Positions 34,896 through 44,442 of a DNA stretch of 64,000 nt are shown here, in pieces. Under the pieces are notes generated by a model. The model worked only from the letters and a program-made list of their open reading frames with translations. It was not told the DNA's origin and ran no database searches. Position 1 is the stretch's first letter; each line of letters starts with the position of its first letter. Source of the stretch: CAZKSN01 sp964555585 (GTDB taxonomy: Bacteria > Bacillota_I > Bacilli_A > RF39 > UBA660); NCBI GenBank assembly GCA_964555585.1, contig CAZKSN010000002.1, positions 62,001-126,000 of the forward strand, read 5' to 3'. Position numbers and translations under genes: made by a program.

Positions 34896-35639
34896 CTAGT
34901 TACATATTAAATGTTTAATTATTATTGCACTTCTGACACGAATTGATAAATCTTGTGATATTTTAACATGATATTTTCCTTTTTTTATAGTTTTTTTTAT
35001 TCCTTTAATACTATTAAAATCAAGATCAAAAACATTTTTAACACTACCCATTTGAATAAAATGATGAGCATCACTTCCACAAACAATAGGTAGATTAAGT
35101 ATATTTGCTAAATCTTGAACTTTTTTCTTCATATTTTCAATTCCATTTTTGTATAAATCTTTAGCATTAAGTTCTATGGCATCAATTTTGCTTAATACCT
35201 GCTTGTCTAATTTAGGGAATACTGTATGATTTCTATATGGATGGGCTATTATAATTAATAATTCATTTGGATTGCATACTTTAAACAATTCATTAATATC
35301 TATAAATTTTCTTTTATTTAAATTATTTATAATTTCCGTTCTTAAATTTAAAATTAAGCTCGGATTACCAACAATTAAAATATCCAAATTTTGTTTTGTT
35401 GTCACTTCCATACCATAAAATATCTTAAATCCATTAACATTATAATAGTCTTCAATTTGCTGATAATTTTCATTTAAAAACTCATATCCCTCTAAAAAGT
35501 TTTTTGAATGAAAATGTTCCGTAACTGATAAGCTGTCAATTCCCTGACTTTTAGCTTCTTCAATTATTAATAGAAACTTTTCTTTATCAAAAGGAAACTT
35601 ATTGGTGATTTTGCCATGTACATGAAAATCTATAGTCAT
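34896..35639 (-). CDS. PHP-domain metal-dependent phosphoesterase
   Basis: 247 aa, a complete PHP fold: FHVHG at residue 5, SVTEHFH near 40, IIAHPYRNH near 135, ELNAK near 163 and CGSDAHH near 200 supply the trinuclear metal site. The size fits stand-alone PHP phosphatases (histidinol-phosphatase-like or nucleotide-acting); no biosynthetic neighbours indicate a substrate. A promoter lies just upstream. Confidence 0.85.
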   Translation of the reverse strand: MTIDFHVHGKITNKFPFDKEKFLLIIEEAKSQGIDSLSVTEHFHSKNFLEGYEFLNENYQQIEDYYNVNGFKIFYGMEVTTKQNLDILIVGNPSLILNLRTEIINNLNKRKFIDINELFKVCNPNELLIIIAHPYRNHTVFPKLDKQVLSKIDAIELNAKDLYKNGIENMKKKVQDLANILNLPIVCGSDAHHFIQMGSVKNVFDLDFNSIKGIKKTIKKGKYHVKISQDLSIRVRSAIIIKHLICN

Positions 35640-35660
35640 ATTATTTCTCTCTTTCTTATT

Positions 35661-35690
35661 ATTATATTATAAAGTATTTTGAAAGCTCAA
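35661..35690 (-). promoter_or_regulatory. Promoter of the PHP gene
   Basis: Minus strand TTGAGC (35690-35685), 18-nt spacer, TATAAT (35666-35661). Confidence 0.5.
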
Positions 35691-35728
35691 TTCTACTAGA
35701 TGATATTATCTGTCAAAGGAAATTTGAT

Positions 35729-35806
35729 TTAAAAAATGAAGGAAACACCAGCAGCAGTAATATTTTCATATTTTTTTATTAAATTTTCAACTTTAATAGC
35801 ATTCAT
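35729..35806 (-). pseudogene. N-terminal remnant of an ABC transporter ATPase
   Basis: A good ribosome site (AGGAG) and ATG start a 25-codon frame, MNAIKVENLIKKYENI then TAAGVSFIF and a stop. This is the typical first strand of ABC ATPases (compare VIEIKNLTKKY in the intact gene at 34861). Nothing ABC-like continues after the stop, so the rest has been deleted. It is part of the 230-bp gap 35640-35869, which otherwise holds the PHP promoter and a terminator. Confidence 0.7.
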
Positions 35807-35842
35807 AATTATCTCCTAGAATAATTCTATCAGATTATAAAT

Positions 35843-35871
35843 AAAAAATCACTTTTTTTATAAGTGATTTT
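35843..35871 (-). terminator. Terminator after the DUF5662-like gene
   Basis: Stem AAAATCACTT / AAGTGATTTT, loop of 6 nt, T6 tail on the minus strand. Confidence 0.8.
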
Positions 35872-36502
35872 AACCTAAATTTTTATTAATTGTCTTTTTA
35901 AGAATTAAAGATAGACAATCTGAGTATCCAAATTTCAATTTATTCAATTCTATGTTTTTATAAATATTATCATGTTCAAATCTTTTAGAAGAAGCATCCC
36001 AATCCGGAGTCAATTCAAGTAAATCTATAATATGCATGTCATTTATTCCGTTTTTAAAATGCTCAGGATGATGTCTATAAATTTTATAGTGATGTGTTAA
36101 AGCAGGTTTTAATTCTATTAAGAACTTTTTGTATTCATCACCACCATAAACAACAGATCTTAATTTAGGAGTCCAGATATCAAAATCACTTTTTTCTGGT
36201 TCATATAATTTTGATCTATCATGTTCTTTTTTTCTTTTTTGAAGTTCATCAATTATTTCATCTATTGACAAATCTTTCTTAATTTCTCCATTTATTTCAA
36301 TTGTATTATCCAATATTCTTTTAACACTTTCATCTAATAAATCAATATAAAAATCTCTTGCCTTTATCAAATTAACTAAAGTCATATCTTTTAAAGATAT
36401 ATTTAAGCTACTAGAAGATAAAGCTTCACAAATTTTATCAATATTAATTCCAATTAATTCTATATGCTTTAGTGTTTCTACACTACTGTCATATGTTTTC
36501 AT
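35870..36502 (-). CDS. DUF5662-like protein
   Basis: 210 aa. The region HDRSKL, then HHYKIYRHHPEHF, NDMHIIDLLE and DWDASSKRF is the His-rich signature I associate with DUF5662, a family of unknown function common on phages and mobile DNA; the many His suggest metal binding or an HD-like fold (inference). Start at the ATG at 36502 after AGGTGG. It lies directly downstream of tmRNA, a favourite phage integration site. Confidence 0.7.
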   Translation of the reverse strand: MKTYDSSVETLKHIELIGINIDKICEALSSSSLNISLKDMTLVNLIKARDFYIDLLDESVKRILDNTIEINGEIKKDLSIDEIIDELQKRKKEHDRSKLYEPEKSDFDIWTPKLRSVVYGGDEYKKFLIELKPALTHHYKIYRHHPEHFKNGINDMHIIDLLELTPDWDASSKRFEHDNIYKNIELNKLKFGYSDCLSLILKKTINKNLG

Positions 36503-36519
36503 TTTACCCACCTATTAAT

Positions 36520-36546
36520 AAACTTCATCAATTTTGATGAAGTGTT
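36520..36546 (-). terminator. Terminator after ssrA
   Basis: Minus strand stem ACTTCATCAA / TTGATGAAGT with a 2-nt centre and TTATT tail, about 12 nt past the tmRNA CCA end. Confidence 0.75.
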
Positions 36547-36556
36547 ATTTTCTTTT

Positions 36557-36918
36557 TGGTGGAGCTGAGGGGAGTTTAACCCCTGTCCGAAACCTTTAAT
36601 AAAAAAATGTCTACAAGTTTAGTTAGTTTATTATTTTAAAAAATAGTGTGGAGAGCTAACATCCCCTATTTTTCTAAGTTTAGTAATTTTCTTTATTTAT
36701 CCTAAACAAATAAATAATATAGTTCACTTTTATGAGTCCTGATTTCTAACTCGTGAACAAAAGTTAGAGCAGAACCACTTGCCGTTATACCTAGATTAGG
36801 CAAAAGCAACAGCAGGTGTAAATTGTTTTTCGTTTCCGATTATTTTGTTTGTGCATTTATAGTATGCCTACTACTTGCATTTAATCATCAAATAGTCCCG
36901 TCGATTCAAGACAGCCCC
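36557..36918 (-). ncRNA. ssrA: Transfer-messenger RNA (tmRNA)
   Basis: Rescues stalled ribosomes and tags the nascent peptide. The 5' end GGGGCTG (36918) pairs with CAGCTCC before the encoded CCA at 36557; the T-arm GGACAGGGGTTAAACTCCCC is present. The tag frame ends NEKQFTPAVAFA with TAA at 36796-36798; upstream codons read NKIIG, and the resume codon is uncertain (possibly ACA). Tags ending AFA are seen in Mollicutes, whereas Bacillus ends ALAA. Length 362 nt. A consensus promoter precedes it, and its protein partners SmpB and RNase R are encoded 2-4 kb upstream. Confidence 0.96.
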
Positions 36919-36932
36919 ATTTAATGCATATA

Positions 36933-36961
36933 ATTATATCAAATTTTATTATAAATTTCAA
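36933..36961 (-). promoter_or_regulatory. Sigma-A promoter of ssrA
   Basis: Minus strand TTGAAA (36961-36956), 17-nt spacer, TATAAT (36938-36933), 14 nt before the mature 5' end. Confidence 0.8.
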
Positions 36962-36980
36962 TTATTCTTTTTTTTATAAT

Positions 36981-37006
36981 AAAAAATCCTAAAATATTAG
37001 GATTTA
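36981..37006 (-). terminator. Terminator after the lipoprotein gene
   Basis: Stem AAATCCTAA / TTAGGATTT with a 4-nt loop and T6 on the minus strand. Confidence 0.8.
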
Positions 37007-37009
37007 TTA

Positions 37010-37400
37010 TTAATTATTTGAATAACTTCTACTAAATGAATCATAAGAAGCTACAAAACCTTCAGGTCCTACTAGAANNNNNNNNNNAATTACTTCCTGT
37101 TATAATTTTTACAGAGTAAATATCAACAATTACTTCATCATCATTGGTTGTATATAATACCCAAGTTCTATCTTCAGCATAAGTTGAAACTAAATTTGAT
37201 CCTTCAGCTACAGAATATTTTTTATAATCAGTTATATCAACTATTATAGCATTACCATTTTCAATTATTATAGCAGTTGCTGTTGAAATACTTTGTTCTT
37301 CTTCTGTTGTGCTTGTAGTTGTTGATGTTGAAGTACCACAGCCAGATAATAATGTCATTAGTGATAAAGTAGCTATTGCTCTTCTTAAATAAGTTTTCAT
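37010..37400 (-). CDS. Small lipoprotein, interrupted by an assembly gap
   Basis: Signal peptide of about 20 residues ending in the lipobox LLSGC, then a Ser/Thr linker and a compact beta-type domain (ATAIIIENGNAIIVDITDYKKY). Ten Ns (37078-37087) interrupt it. The frame called through the Ns stops at once, but the other frame after the gap reads LVGPEGFVASYDSFSRSY then NN and three TAA codons, clearly the real C-terminus. About 125-130 aa in all. Function unknown; extracytoplasmic anchor by lipid, using the Lgt encoded in this window. Confidence 0.75.
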
Positions 37401-37438
37401 TTCTTCCCCCTTAATAAGTTCAATATTATATCATATTT

Positions 37439-38137
37439 TTATTTATTTTTCAATATTATTTTATTTCTGTTATAACACATATAACAAAATAATATTATTA
37501 TTTCAATAAGAATTACACTAATTACAAATCTAATTAAAATACTTTGAACTAAATTCTTAAATAATTCAATAGGAAACATTTTTATTAAAGTATCTGTTGA
37601 GCTCAATAGCCATAAATTATTTATAAAAATTATTTTATGAAAATTATGCCAAAACAATGAAAAATCATAATTAACTTTTATTATAATTATTATTAAGAAT
37701 AATAAAGTAATTCCAGATAAATAAGTGAATGAAGGTGTAAGTGCTTTTATTATATCTTTATTTAAAATAAATAATAAAATAATGCCTGTAATTGATATAA
37801 AGAACAAAATATAAAAAACTTTTTCTCCTAAAATATATAATGCTTGAACATCTTTCATATGATCTATTTCTTTTATACTAAATACTTCTACATTATTATT
37901 TTTGATTTCTAAATTAGAACGTTTTTTTTGAATATATTCTAGTAATACATCTAAATTATTAATGTAATCTTTTTCAATAATTTTTGATTTATTATAAATA
38001 TTTAAATTATGATATTCATTTTTATAAAAATTTTTATCAAATGCAACACTTTTAAAACTTATCCAAAACAATGAAAAAACAATACAGAAACATGTAATAA
38101 TTGATACTATAAATATTAATTTATAATTATTTTTCAT
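37439..38137 (-). CDS. DUF1461 / TIGR01906-like integral membrane protein
   Basis: 232 aa with four hydrophobic helices (about 8-28, 105-128, 134-156, 200-224). The extracytoplasmic signature DFSLFWHNFHKIIFINNLWLL followed by STDTLIKMFPIELF is diagnostic of the DUF1461 family. Function is not established. It ends one base before rsmI begins its 3' end (38137/38138) and so belongs to the rsmI-smpB strand group. Confidence 0.85.
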   Translation of the reverse strand: MKNNYKLIFIVSIITCFCIVFSLFWISFKSVAFDKNFYKNEYHNLNIYNKSKIIEKDYINNLDVLLEYIQKKRSNLEIKNNNVEVFSIKEIDHMKDVQALYILGEKVFYILFFISITGIILLFILNKDIIKALTPSFTYLSGITLLFLIIIIIKVNYDFSLFWHNFHKIIFINNLWLLSSTDTLIKMFPIELFKNLVQSILIRFVISVILIEIIILFCYMCYNRNKIILKNK

Positions 38138-38983
38138 TTATAGCAACTCTTTTAAATTTAAAGAGGCTTTATATAAATCATTTTTATTATATTCTTTTGA
38201 AAGTAACTGAATAGCTTCTTTTATACTACATTTATTTTTAATAATTATATCTATTATTAATGATTCTAAAGACATTTCATCTTTTGTATCATTATCCTTT
38301 TTTTCTTTTAATTCTATAACTAAAGCATATTCTCCTTTTTCATAGTTTTTATTATTTTTTAATTCATTAATAACTTTTGAAATACTTCCTCTATATATTT
38401 TTTCAAATTTCTTTGTTAAATCATTACATAAACAAATACTACAATCATTTATTACTTCACTTATTATATTTAATGATTTTAATATTCTTTTTGGTGATTC
38501 ATAAAATACAATAATTTTATTTTTTTCTTTTTTAATTTCATTAAATATTTTTATAATACTATTTTTTTCTTTAGGTAGAAATCCATAAAAAGAAAAAGAA
38601 TTTATTTCAAAACCAGAAATAGATAATGCTGTAATTACTGCAGAAGCACCTGGAATTCCTATTATATCTATTTCATTATTAATTGCTTCATTAATTAATA
38701 CATATCCCGGATCTGAAATACAAGGTGTTCCTGCATCTGAAATTAAAGCTATGTCATTTCCTTTTAATAATAAATCTATAAAATAATTTACTTTAGAAGT
38801 TTCATTAAATTTATGATTAGATACAATTTTTGTTTTAATTTCATATTTATCTAACAGCACTTTTGAATTTCTTGTATCTTCTGCTGCTATTAAATTAACA
38901 TTTTTTAATATTTCAATCGCTCTAAAAGAAAAATCATTTAAATTTCCTATAGGAGTTGAAACAATAAATAATTTACCTTTCAT
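38138..38983 (-). CDS. rsmI: 16S rRNA (cytidine-1402 2'-O)-methyltransferase
   Basis: SAM-dependent methylation of C1402 in the ribosomal P site, 281 aa. Tetrapyrrole-methylase fold motifs: [18 protein letters not shown] at the start, AAEDTRNS near 34, [16 protein letters not shown] near 80, and [11 protein letters not shown] near 105. The start overlaps the smpB stop by 11 nt (coupled). Confidence 0.96.
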   Translation of the reverse strand: MKGKLFIVSTPIGNLNDFSFRAIEILKNVNLIAAEDTRNSKVLLDKYEIKTKIVSNHKFNETSKVNYFIDLLLKGNDIALISDAGTPCISDPGYVLINEAINNEIDIIGIPGASAVITALSISGFEINSFSFYGFLPKEKNSIIKIFNEIKKEKNKIIVFYESPKRILKSLNIISEVINDCSICLCNDLTKKFEKIYRGSISKVINELKNNKNYEKGEYALVIELKEKKDNDTKDEMSLESLIIDIIIKNKCSIKEAIQLLSKEYNKNDLYKASLNLKELL

Positions 38984-39392
38984 ATCTTTTTACTTCTCTT
39001 TCTTTTATTGCTTGTCTTTTATCATATAGTTTTTTTCCCTTACAAACTCCAAGTAATATTTTTGCTCTTCCAAACTTAAAATATACTTTTAAAGGAATTA
39101 TTGTATTTCCTTCTAAAGTAATTGATTTATTTATCTTTTGAATTTCACTTTTATGCAATAAAAGCTTTCTTTCTCTTCTTTCATCATGATTAAATCTATT
39201 TCCCTCTTCATACTTAGAAATAAACATATTTACAAGAAATACTTCATTATTTTTAATTCTTCCATATGAATCATTAATATTAGCATTTCCTTTTCTAATA
39301 CTTTTTATTTCAGTACCAAAAAGTTCTATTCCACACTCATATTCTTCTAATATAGAATAATTAAATCTTGCTTTTCTATTAATGATTTCCAT
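38973..39392 (-). CDS. smpB: SsrA-binding protein SmpB
   Basis: tmRNA partner that delivers tmRNA to stalled ribosomes, 139 aa; shorter than the usual 150-160 because the C-terminal tail stops soon after [17 protein letters not shown]. Motifs: [41 protein letters not shown], and [20 protein letters not shown]. Two nt downstream of rnr. The tail helix needed to occupy the mRNA channel is present but short. Confidence 0.96.
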   Translation of the reverse strand: MEIINRKARFNYSILEEYECGIELFGTEIKSIRKGNANINDSYGRIKNNEVFLVNMFISKYEEGNRFNHDERRERKLLLHKSEIQKINKSITLEGNTIIPLKVYFKFGRAKILLGVCKGKKLYDKRQAIKEREVKRYER

Positions 39393-39394
39393 AT

Positions 39395-41497
39395 TTACTT
39401 TCCCCTAACCAAAGTAAAATCTACTCTTCTTTCTTCTTTAGAAGCTCCTATACATTGTACTCTTACTTTATCTCCTAATCTATAAACTAATTTACCTTTT
39501 TTTGTATAACCCATTAATTCTTTATCAAATGAGTATTTTCCATCTAAAGTTTCTAATGAAACAAAACCACTTATTAAATTTTGTGTAATTATAAAGAATC
39601 CTTTTTGTAAAGTTCCATCAATAGTTGCATCATATTCATCATTTATATGATCTATCATATATTCTGCAATTTTCATTTTATTTACTTCACGTTCAGCAGA
39701 TTCAGCTAAAACTTCTGTTTCTGAAATATGTTCACATATATATGGTAAATTATTTTCCCAAAATTTAACAAAATCTTGTGTCATATTACCATTAAAATAA
39801 CATTCATCAAGAAAATAATGAACCATAGTATCACAATATCTTCTAATAGGAGATGTAAAATGAGTATATTTTTCTAAAGCTAATGCAAAGTGACCTAAAC
39901 ATTCTTCATAATATCTTGCTTTTTGCATACTTCTTAACATATTTTGATTAATTATTTCATAATTAGGATTATCTTTCAATTCTTCTAATATACTTTGAAT
40001 ATCCTTTGAAGTAACGTTATTATAATTTATTTTAGTACTTACTTGATTGCCTAAAATATTTATAAATTTAATACATTCTTTTAATTTCTCTGGAGATGGA
40101 GATTCATGCACACGATATACAAAAGGAGAATTCATATCTTTCATATGAGTTGCAATCGTAGTATTTGCTAAAATCATAAAATTTTCAATTATTTTTTGGG
40201 CTTTTCCTTCAACTCTTCTTTTTATATCAGTTACTTTTCCATTTTCATCGACAATCAATTTTACTTCTGGAGAAATAAATTCTACTTCACCTCGTAAAAT
40301 TTTTACTTTATTCATTAATTCTGATAATTCTAACATATTATTTAAAACTTCAGAATATTCTAAATAATCTTCACTTGGATTTCCATCAAATAGTTTATTA
40401 ACTTCTTCATAAGTCATTTTTTTACAAGATCTCATAACACTTCTATATATTCTTGAATTAACTACTTGACCTTTATGATTTATTTCCATTTCACAAGTTT
40501 TTGCTAATCTATCTACATTTGGATTTAATGAACAAATTCCATTTGAAAGTTCAATAGGTAGCATTGGCACAACTCTATCTGCTAAATATACAGAATTTCC
40601 TCTTTTTAGTGCCTCTTTCTTTAATTCTGAACCTTCTTTAACATATTCAGATACTGCTGCAATTGATACTTTCAATAACCAATTTCCATTTGGTAAGATT
40701 ATTAAACTTACAGCATCATCTATGTCTTTAGTATCAGCCCCATCAATAGTAACTATTGTTTCATCTCTTAAATCTTCTCTATTACTTAAATCTACATTAG
40801 AAATATCTTTTGGAGTATTTTTTGCTTCTTCTAATGCTTTTTCACTCCATTCAGTTGGAATATTTAATTTTCCTAATATAGTTAATATATCTACATCTGG
40901 AGCATTCTTATGACAGATAATCTTTTCTATTTTTACCAATGTATTTTTTTCATTTATATCTTTTACAAATTTTAATTTAACTAGCAAACCTTCAACTAAA
41001 TTTAAATCAGTACTCTCTAAAGTTAAATTTATATTTTGTTCATTTTTAACTAGTTTAACCATAGGTTTTCCATTTTCAAAATATATTTCACCAATACCTG
41101 AATCTAAATTTCTTTCTAAAACTTTTATTATTTTTCCTTCTACTTTACCTTTTTTAACTTTTACAGCTTCCACTACTACTGTATCTTTATCCATAATGTT
41201 AAATTTCTGTAAATTTACAGAAGGTATAAATAAATCTTTTTCTTTCTCTAACAATAAAAACGCATTACCAGTTTTAGTAATTTCTATTTCACCTTTTTTT
41301 AAATTACTTCTTTCAAATAACATATATTCATTATCAGTATTACATACCAAAGTTGCATCATTTTCAAGTTCTTTTAATTCTTCAATTAATTTTGATAAAT
41401 CCTCAGTTTCATATTCCTCCTGTATTTTTCTCATAATTGAAGTAGGATCCAAACTTTTTGTAGCTTCATTTAGTACTTTTAATATTTTTTCTTTCAT
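39395..41497 (-). CDS. rnr: Ribonuclease R
   Basis: Processive 3'-5' exoribonuclease acting with tmRNA, 700 aa. Winged-helix N-terminus, cold-shock domains, RNB catalytic domain with the Asp cluster [16 protein letters not shown] near 255, and a C-terminal S1 domain ([24 protein letters not shown]). The last catalytic element [15 protein letters not shown] is intact. AAGGAG ribosome site. A terminator separates it from secG, so it needs read-through or its own promoter. Confidence 0.96.
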   Translation of the reverse strand: MKEKILKVLNEATKSLDPTSIMRKIQEEYETEDLSKLIEELKELENDATLVCNTDNEYMLFERSNLKKGEIEITKTGNAFLLLEKEKDLFIPSVNLQKFNIMDKDTVVVEAVKVKKGKVEGKIIKVLERNLDSGIGEIYFENGKPMVKLVKNEQNINLTLESTDLNLVEGLLVKLKFVKDINEKNTLVKIEKIICHKNAPDVDILTILGKLNIPTEWSEKALEEAKNTPKDISNVDLSNREDLRDETIVTIDGADTKDIDDAVSLIILPNGNWLLKVSIAAVSEYVKEGSELKKEALKRGNSVYLADRVVPMLPIELSNGICSLNPNVDRLAKTCEMEINHKGQVVNSRIYRSVMRSCKKMTYEEVNKLFDGNPSEDYLEYSEVLNNMLELSELMNKVKILRGEVEFISPEVKLIVDENGKVTDIKRRVEGKAQKIIENFMILANTTIATHMKDMNSPFVYRVHESPSPEKLKECIKFINILGNQVSTKINYNNVTSKDIQSILEELKDNPNYEIINQNMLRSMQKARYYEECLGHFALALEKYTHFTSPIRRYCDTMVHYFLDECYFNGNMTQDFVKFWENNLPYICEHISETEVLAESAEREVNKMKIAEYMIDHINDEYDATIDGTLQKGFFIITQNLISGFVSLETLDGKYSFDKELMGYTKKGKLVYRLGDKVRVQCIGASKEERRVDFTLVRGK

Positions 41498-41530
41498 AGC
41501 ATCTCCTTAATATAATAATAACATAGTTAT

Positions 41531-41557
41531 AAAAAAAAAACACCATTTTGGTGTTTA
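41531..41557 (-). terminator. Terminator after secG
   Basis: Minus strand AAACACCA / TGGTGTTT stem followed by T10; the secG stop codon lies in the 5' arm. Confidence 0.8.
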
Positions 41558-41767
41558 TAATGATAAAATAAAAGATAAAATTATAAATAAAGCCCCAAGT
41601 GAATAAGTAAATCTACTGATAAACTTTTCTGGTCCTCTTTCTTTTATATTTCCGAATAGCATTGAATTTCCTCCTGTAATAATTTGTCCGGCATCACTTG
41701 CTTTATTGCTTTGAAGTAAAACCAATGATATTAATAATAATGATACAATTAATAATAATGTTTCCAT
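41555..41767 (-). CDS. secG: Preprotein translocase subunit SecG
   Basis: Small SecYEG channel subunit, 70 aa, with two membrane helices (3-21 LLLIVSLLLISLVLLQ; 50-68) and the conserved cytoplasmic turn GNSMLFGNIKERGPEKFISR. Sits between eno and rnr, the classical Firmicute order. Confidence 0.93.
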   Translation of the reverse strand: METLLLIVSLLLISLVLLQSNKASDAGQIITGGNSMLFGNIKERGPEKFISRFTYSLGALFIILSFILSL

Positions 41768-41823
41768 TTCTTTCTCCTTAACTATTAGTATATTTTATTA
41801 TAGTTTATAATAAATTACAAGTA

Positions 41824-43059
41824 TTATTTACTTTCTAAATCTCTTTCGATTTTAAGTAGTCTATTATACTTACAAATTCTTTCTCCACGTGTTATAGAAC
41901 CTGTTTTAATAAATGGAATATTTAAAGCAACAACTGCATCTGCTATAAATGTATCTGTTGTTTCTCCGCTTCTATGAGAAAGAATAGTCGTATAATTATT
42001 TTGTTTTGCTAATACTATCGTTTCAAGCATTTCATAAAAGGTTCCTATTTGATTAGGTTTTATTAAAATTGAATTACATAATTTATTTTCTATACCATAT
42101 TTTAAAAGTTTTTTATTAGTAACAAATAAATCATCACCTACAATACTTATTTCTTTTCCAAGTAATTCAGTAATTTTTTTAAATCCTTCATAATCTTCTT
42201 CATCAAAAGGATCCTCTATGCTAATAATTGGATAATTTTTTACTATATCTAAATATAAATTCAATAATTCATCTCTTGTTATGTTTTTATTATCAAATTT
42301 ATATGTACTTGTTTGCTTATTATATAACGAAGAAGCCGCAACATCTAAAGCTATGTAAATATCTTTTCCAGGTATATAACCTGCTTTTTCAATTGATTTT
42401 ATTAAATAACTTAAAGCTGTTTTATTATCTTTTAAATCAGGTGCAAATCCACCTTCATCACCAACTGAAGTATTAAGTCCCTCAGAAGTTAATAATTCTT
42501 TTAAAGCATAAAAAACTTCTGATGCAGCTCTAACTGAATCTGCTATTTTATTGAATTTTGGAACTATCATAAATTCTTGGATGTCCAAATTATTATTAGC
42601 ATGTTTTCCACCATTTACTATATTATACATTGCAAAAGGTAATTTTTTATCTCTTTTATTTAGATAATCATAAAGTTCTTCACCCTTATCAAGAGCAGCT
42701 GCTTTTAAGCAGGCAAGAGAAACTCCAAGTATCGCATTAGCTCCTAATTTACTTTTATTTTCTGTACCATCAAGAGTTATCATTTTCTGATCTAATTCTT
42801 TTTGATTAGTTACTTCAGCTCCTAATAACTCTTTTTTGATTATTTCATTTACATTTTCAACTGCCTTTAATACTCCTTTTCCTCCAAATCTAGAATCATT
42901 ATCTCTTAATTCCAATGCCTCTTTTGATCCGGTAGATGCTCCTGAAGGAACAGCTGCAACTCCAATGCTACCCTTTTCAGTTAACACTTCAACTTCTATT
43001 GTTGGCATTCCCCTAGAATCTAATATCTCTCTTCCAATAATATTTACTATTTTACTCAT
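41824..43059 (-). CDS. eno: Enolase
   Basis: 2-phosphoglycerate dehydratase of glycolysis, 411 aa. Metal and catalytic residues visible in SGASTGSKEALELRD, the catalytic region VGDEGGFAP, metal Asp in IALDVAASS, IEDPFDEEDYEGF, VGDDLFVTN, catalytic Lys in ILIKPNQIGTF, and LSHRSGETTDTFIADAV. Slightly shorter than the common 430 aa at the C-terminus. Ribosome site GGAGG before the ATG. Confidence 0.97.
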   Translation of the reverse strand: MSKIVNIIGREILDSRGMPTIEVEVLTEKGSIGVAAVPSGASTGSKEALELRDNDSRFGGKGVLKAVENVNEIIKKELLGAEVTNQKELDQKMITLDGTENKSKLGANAILGVSLACLKAAALDKGEELYDYLNKRDKKLPFAMYNIVNGGKHANNNLDIQEFMIVPKFNKIADSVRAASEVFYALKELLTSEGLNTSVGDEGGFAPDLKDNKTALSYLIKSIEKAGYIPGKDIYIALDVAASSLYNKQTSTYKFDNKNITRDELLNLYLDIVKNYPIISIEDPFDEEDYEGFKKITELLGKEISIVGDDLFVTNKKLLKYGIENKLCNSILIKPNQIGTFYEMLETIVLAKQNNYTTILSHRSGETTDTFIADAVVALNIPFIKTGSITRGERICKYNRLLKIERDLESK

Positions 43060-43080
43060 ATTAGCCTCCGCTATTATAAT

Positions 43081-43107
43081 ATTATATCATTTTAAGATTT
43101 TTTTCAA
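43081..43107 (-). promoter_or_regulatory. Promoter of eno
   Basis: Minus strand TTGAAA (43107-43102), 15-nt spacer (16 if TTTGAA is used), TATAAT (43086-43081). The 107-bp intergenic also holds the divergent start of the Fem gene, where a TATAAT at 43139-43144 lacks a clear -35. Confidence 0.5.
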
Positions 43108-43166
43108 ATATAATCTTATTTTTTTATTTATTTTATGTTATAATTTATCTTGAATGGAGAAAGAAT

Positions 43167-44417
43167 ATGAGGGTTGAAGAAATTAACATTGATATATTTG
43201 ATACTTTTGTAAAAAATCACTTTATGAAAAATTATTATCAAACTAGTAGTTATGCAAAAGTAATGGATAAAACTGTTTTTGAAACAATGTATATTGGTAT
43301 TTTTGAAGATAATACTTTAAAAGCTGCTGCATTAGTTTTATATAAATTTATTGCTCCTACAATAAAATATGGATATTCTCCAAGAGGCTTCATAATTGAT
43401 TATTATGATGAAAATTTATTAAAATCTGCTACTGAAGCTATAAAAGATTTTTTCAGTAAGAAAGGTTTTGCTTTTATAAAAGTAAATCCTGAGATAACTT
43501 TCTCTATATTGGATTTTGATATAGAAAAAAAATTAATTAATAAGAAAAATAGAGATTTATTAGAATTAATGGAAAAAATCGGTTATAAAAAATTAGCAGA
43601 TAATTTGTATTTTGAATCTCTATTATCAAAATTTAATCCTATAATAAATTTAAATACGTATGATATGGAAAAAATAAACAATATATTATATTCTAAGTTT
43701 AATGAAGAAGATCTTAAGGGAATAAGTGTAAAACTTGGAGAAGAGAAAGATTTAGAAGAATTTTATAAATTATTTGAAACATCTAAAATTCCTAATTTTC
43801 AAAAATATAAAAATTATTTCAGTACTTTTAAAGAAAAAGATATGTTAGATTTATTCTTAATAGTAATAAATTACAATGATCAGTTAAAGGCACTACAAAG
43901 AGAATATCATATTGCTAATAGTGAAAATATAAAAGTAAATGAAGAATTTTCTAATAATTCTAATAATATGGAATTATATAATAAAAAAATGGAGTCAGAT
44001 AAAAAATTAAATGATATAAGACATGAAATAACAAAAATTAGTGGATATATAAAAAACAATACAATTAATGAAATATTAGCTGGAGCCTTAATAATAAAAT
44101 ATGAAGGAAGAATATCTTTAGTACTTAATGGAAAAAATAAAAATATTAAAGAAAAGGATTATAAGTTTTATCTTTATTATAAAATAATAGATGAATATAA
44201 AAAGGCTGGATATAAATTCTTAGATTTAAACGGAATAACTGGGGATTTTTCAAAAAACAATCCTTTTATCAATCTTAATAACTTTAAGTTGCAGTTTAAT
44301 CCGATAACTTATGAATATATTGGTGAATTAGATTTGATTACAAATAACACTTTTTATCAATTGTTACTAAGCACTGGAATGTTAAAGAAAGAATTTTCAA
44401 AAGAAGAAGTAAAATAA
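43167..44417 (+). CDS. FemAB-type aminoacyl/peptidyltransferase (cross-bridge synthesis)
   Basis: Adds amino acids from aminoacyl-tRNA to lipid II or peptidoglycan stem peptides, 416 aa. Two GNAT-like halves: N-terminal QTSSYAKVMDKTVFETMYIG with KYGYSPRGFIIDY, and C-terminal YKFYLYYKIIDEYKKAGYKFLDLNGI and NLNNFKLQFNP. A helical coiled-coil arm (about 240-300, LKALQREYHI onward) splits the second half, as in FemA/FemX. Which amino acid is added cannot be told. One of few plus-strand genes here; GGAGA 7-8 nt before the ATG. Confidence 0.88.
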   Translation: MRVEEINIDIFDTFVKNHFMKNYYQTSSYAKVMDKTVFETMYIGIFEDNTLKAAALVLYKFIAPTIKYGYSPRGFIIDYYDENLLKSATEAIKDFFSKKGFAFIKVNPEITFSILDFDIEKKLINKKNRDLLELMEKIGYKKLADNLYFESLLSKFNPIINLNTYDMEKINNILYSKFNEEDLKGISVKLGEEKDLEEFYKLFETSKIPNFQKYKNYFSTFKEKDMLDLFLIVINYNDQLKALQREYHIANSENIKVNEEFSNNSNNMELYNKKMESDKKLNDIRHEITKISGYIKNNTINEILAGALIIKYEGRISLVLNGKNKNIKEKDYKFYLYYKIIDEYKKAGYKFLDLNGITGDFSKNNPFINLNNFKLQFNPITYEYIGELDLITNNTFYQLLLSTGMLKKEFSKEEVK

Positions 44418-44442
44418 AAAACATCCTAAGATGTTTTTTTAT
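44416..44442. terminator. Bidirectional terminator between the Fem gene and spoVIF
   Basis: AAAAACATC / GATGTTTTT stem with a 5-nt loop, ending one base from the spoVIF stop codon. Confidence 0.8.
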
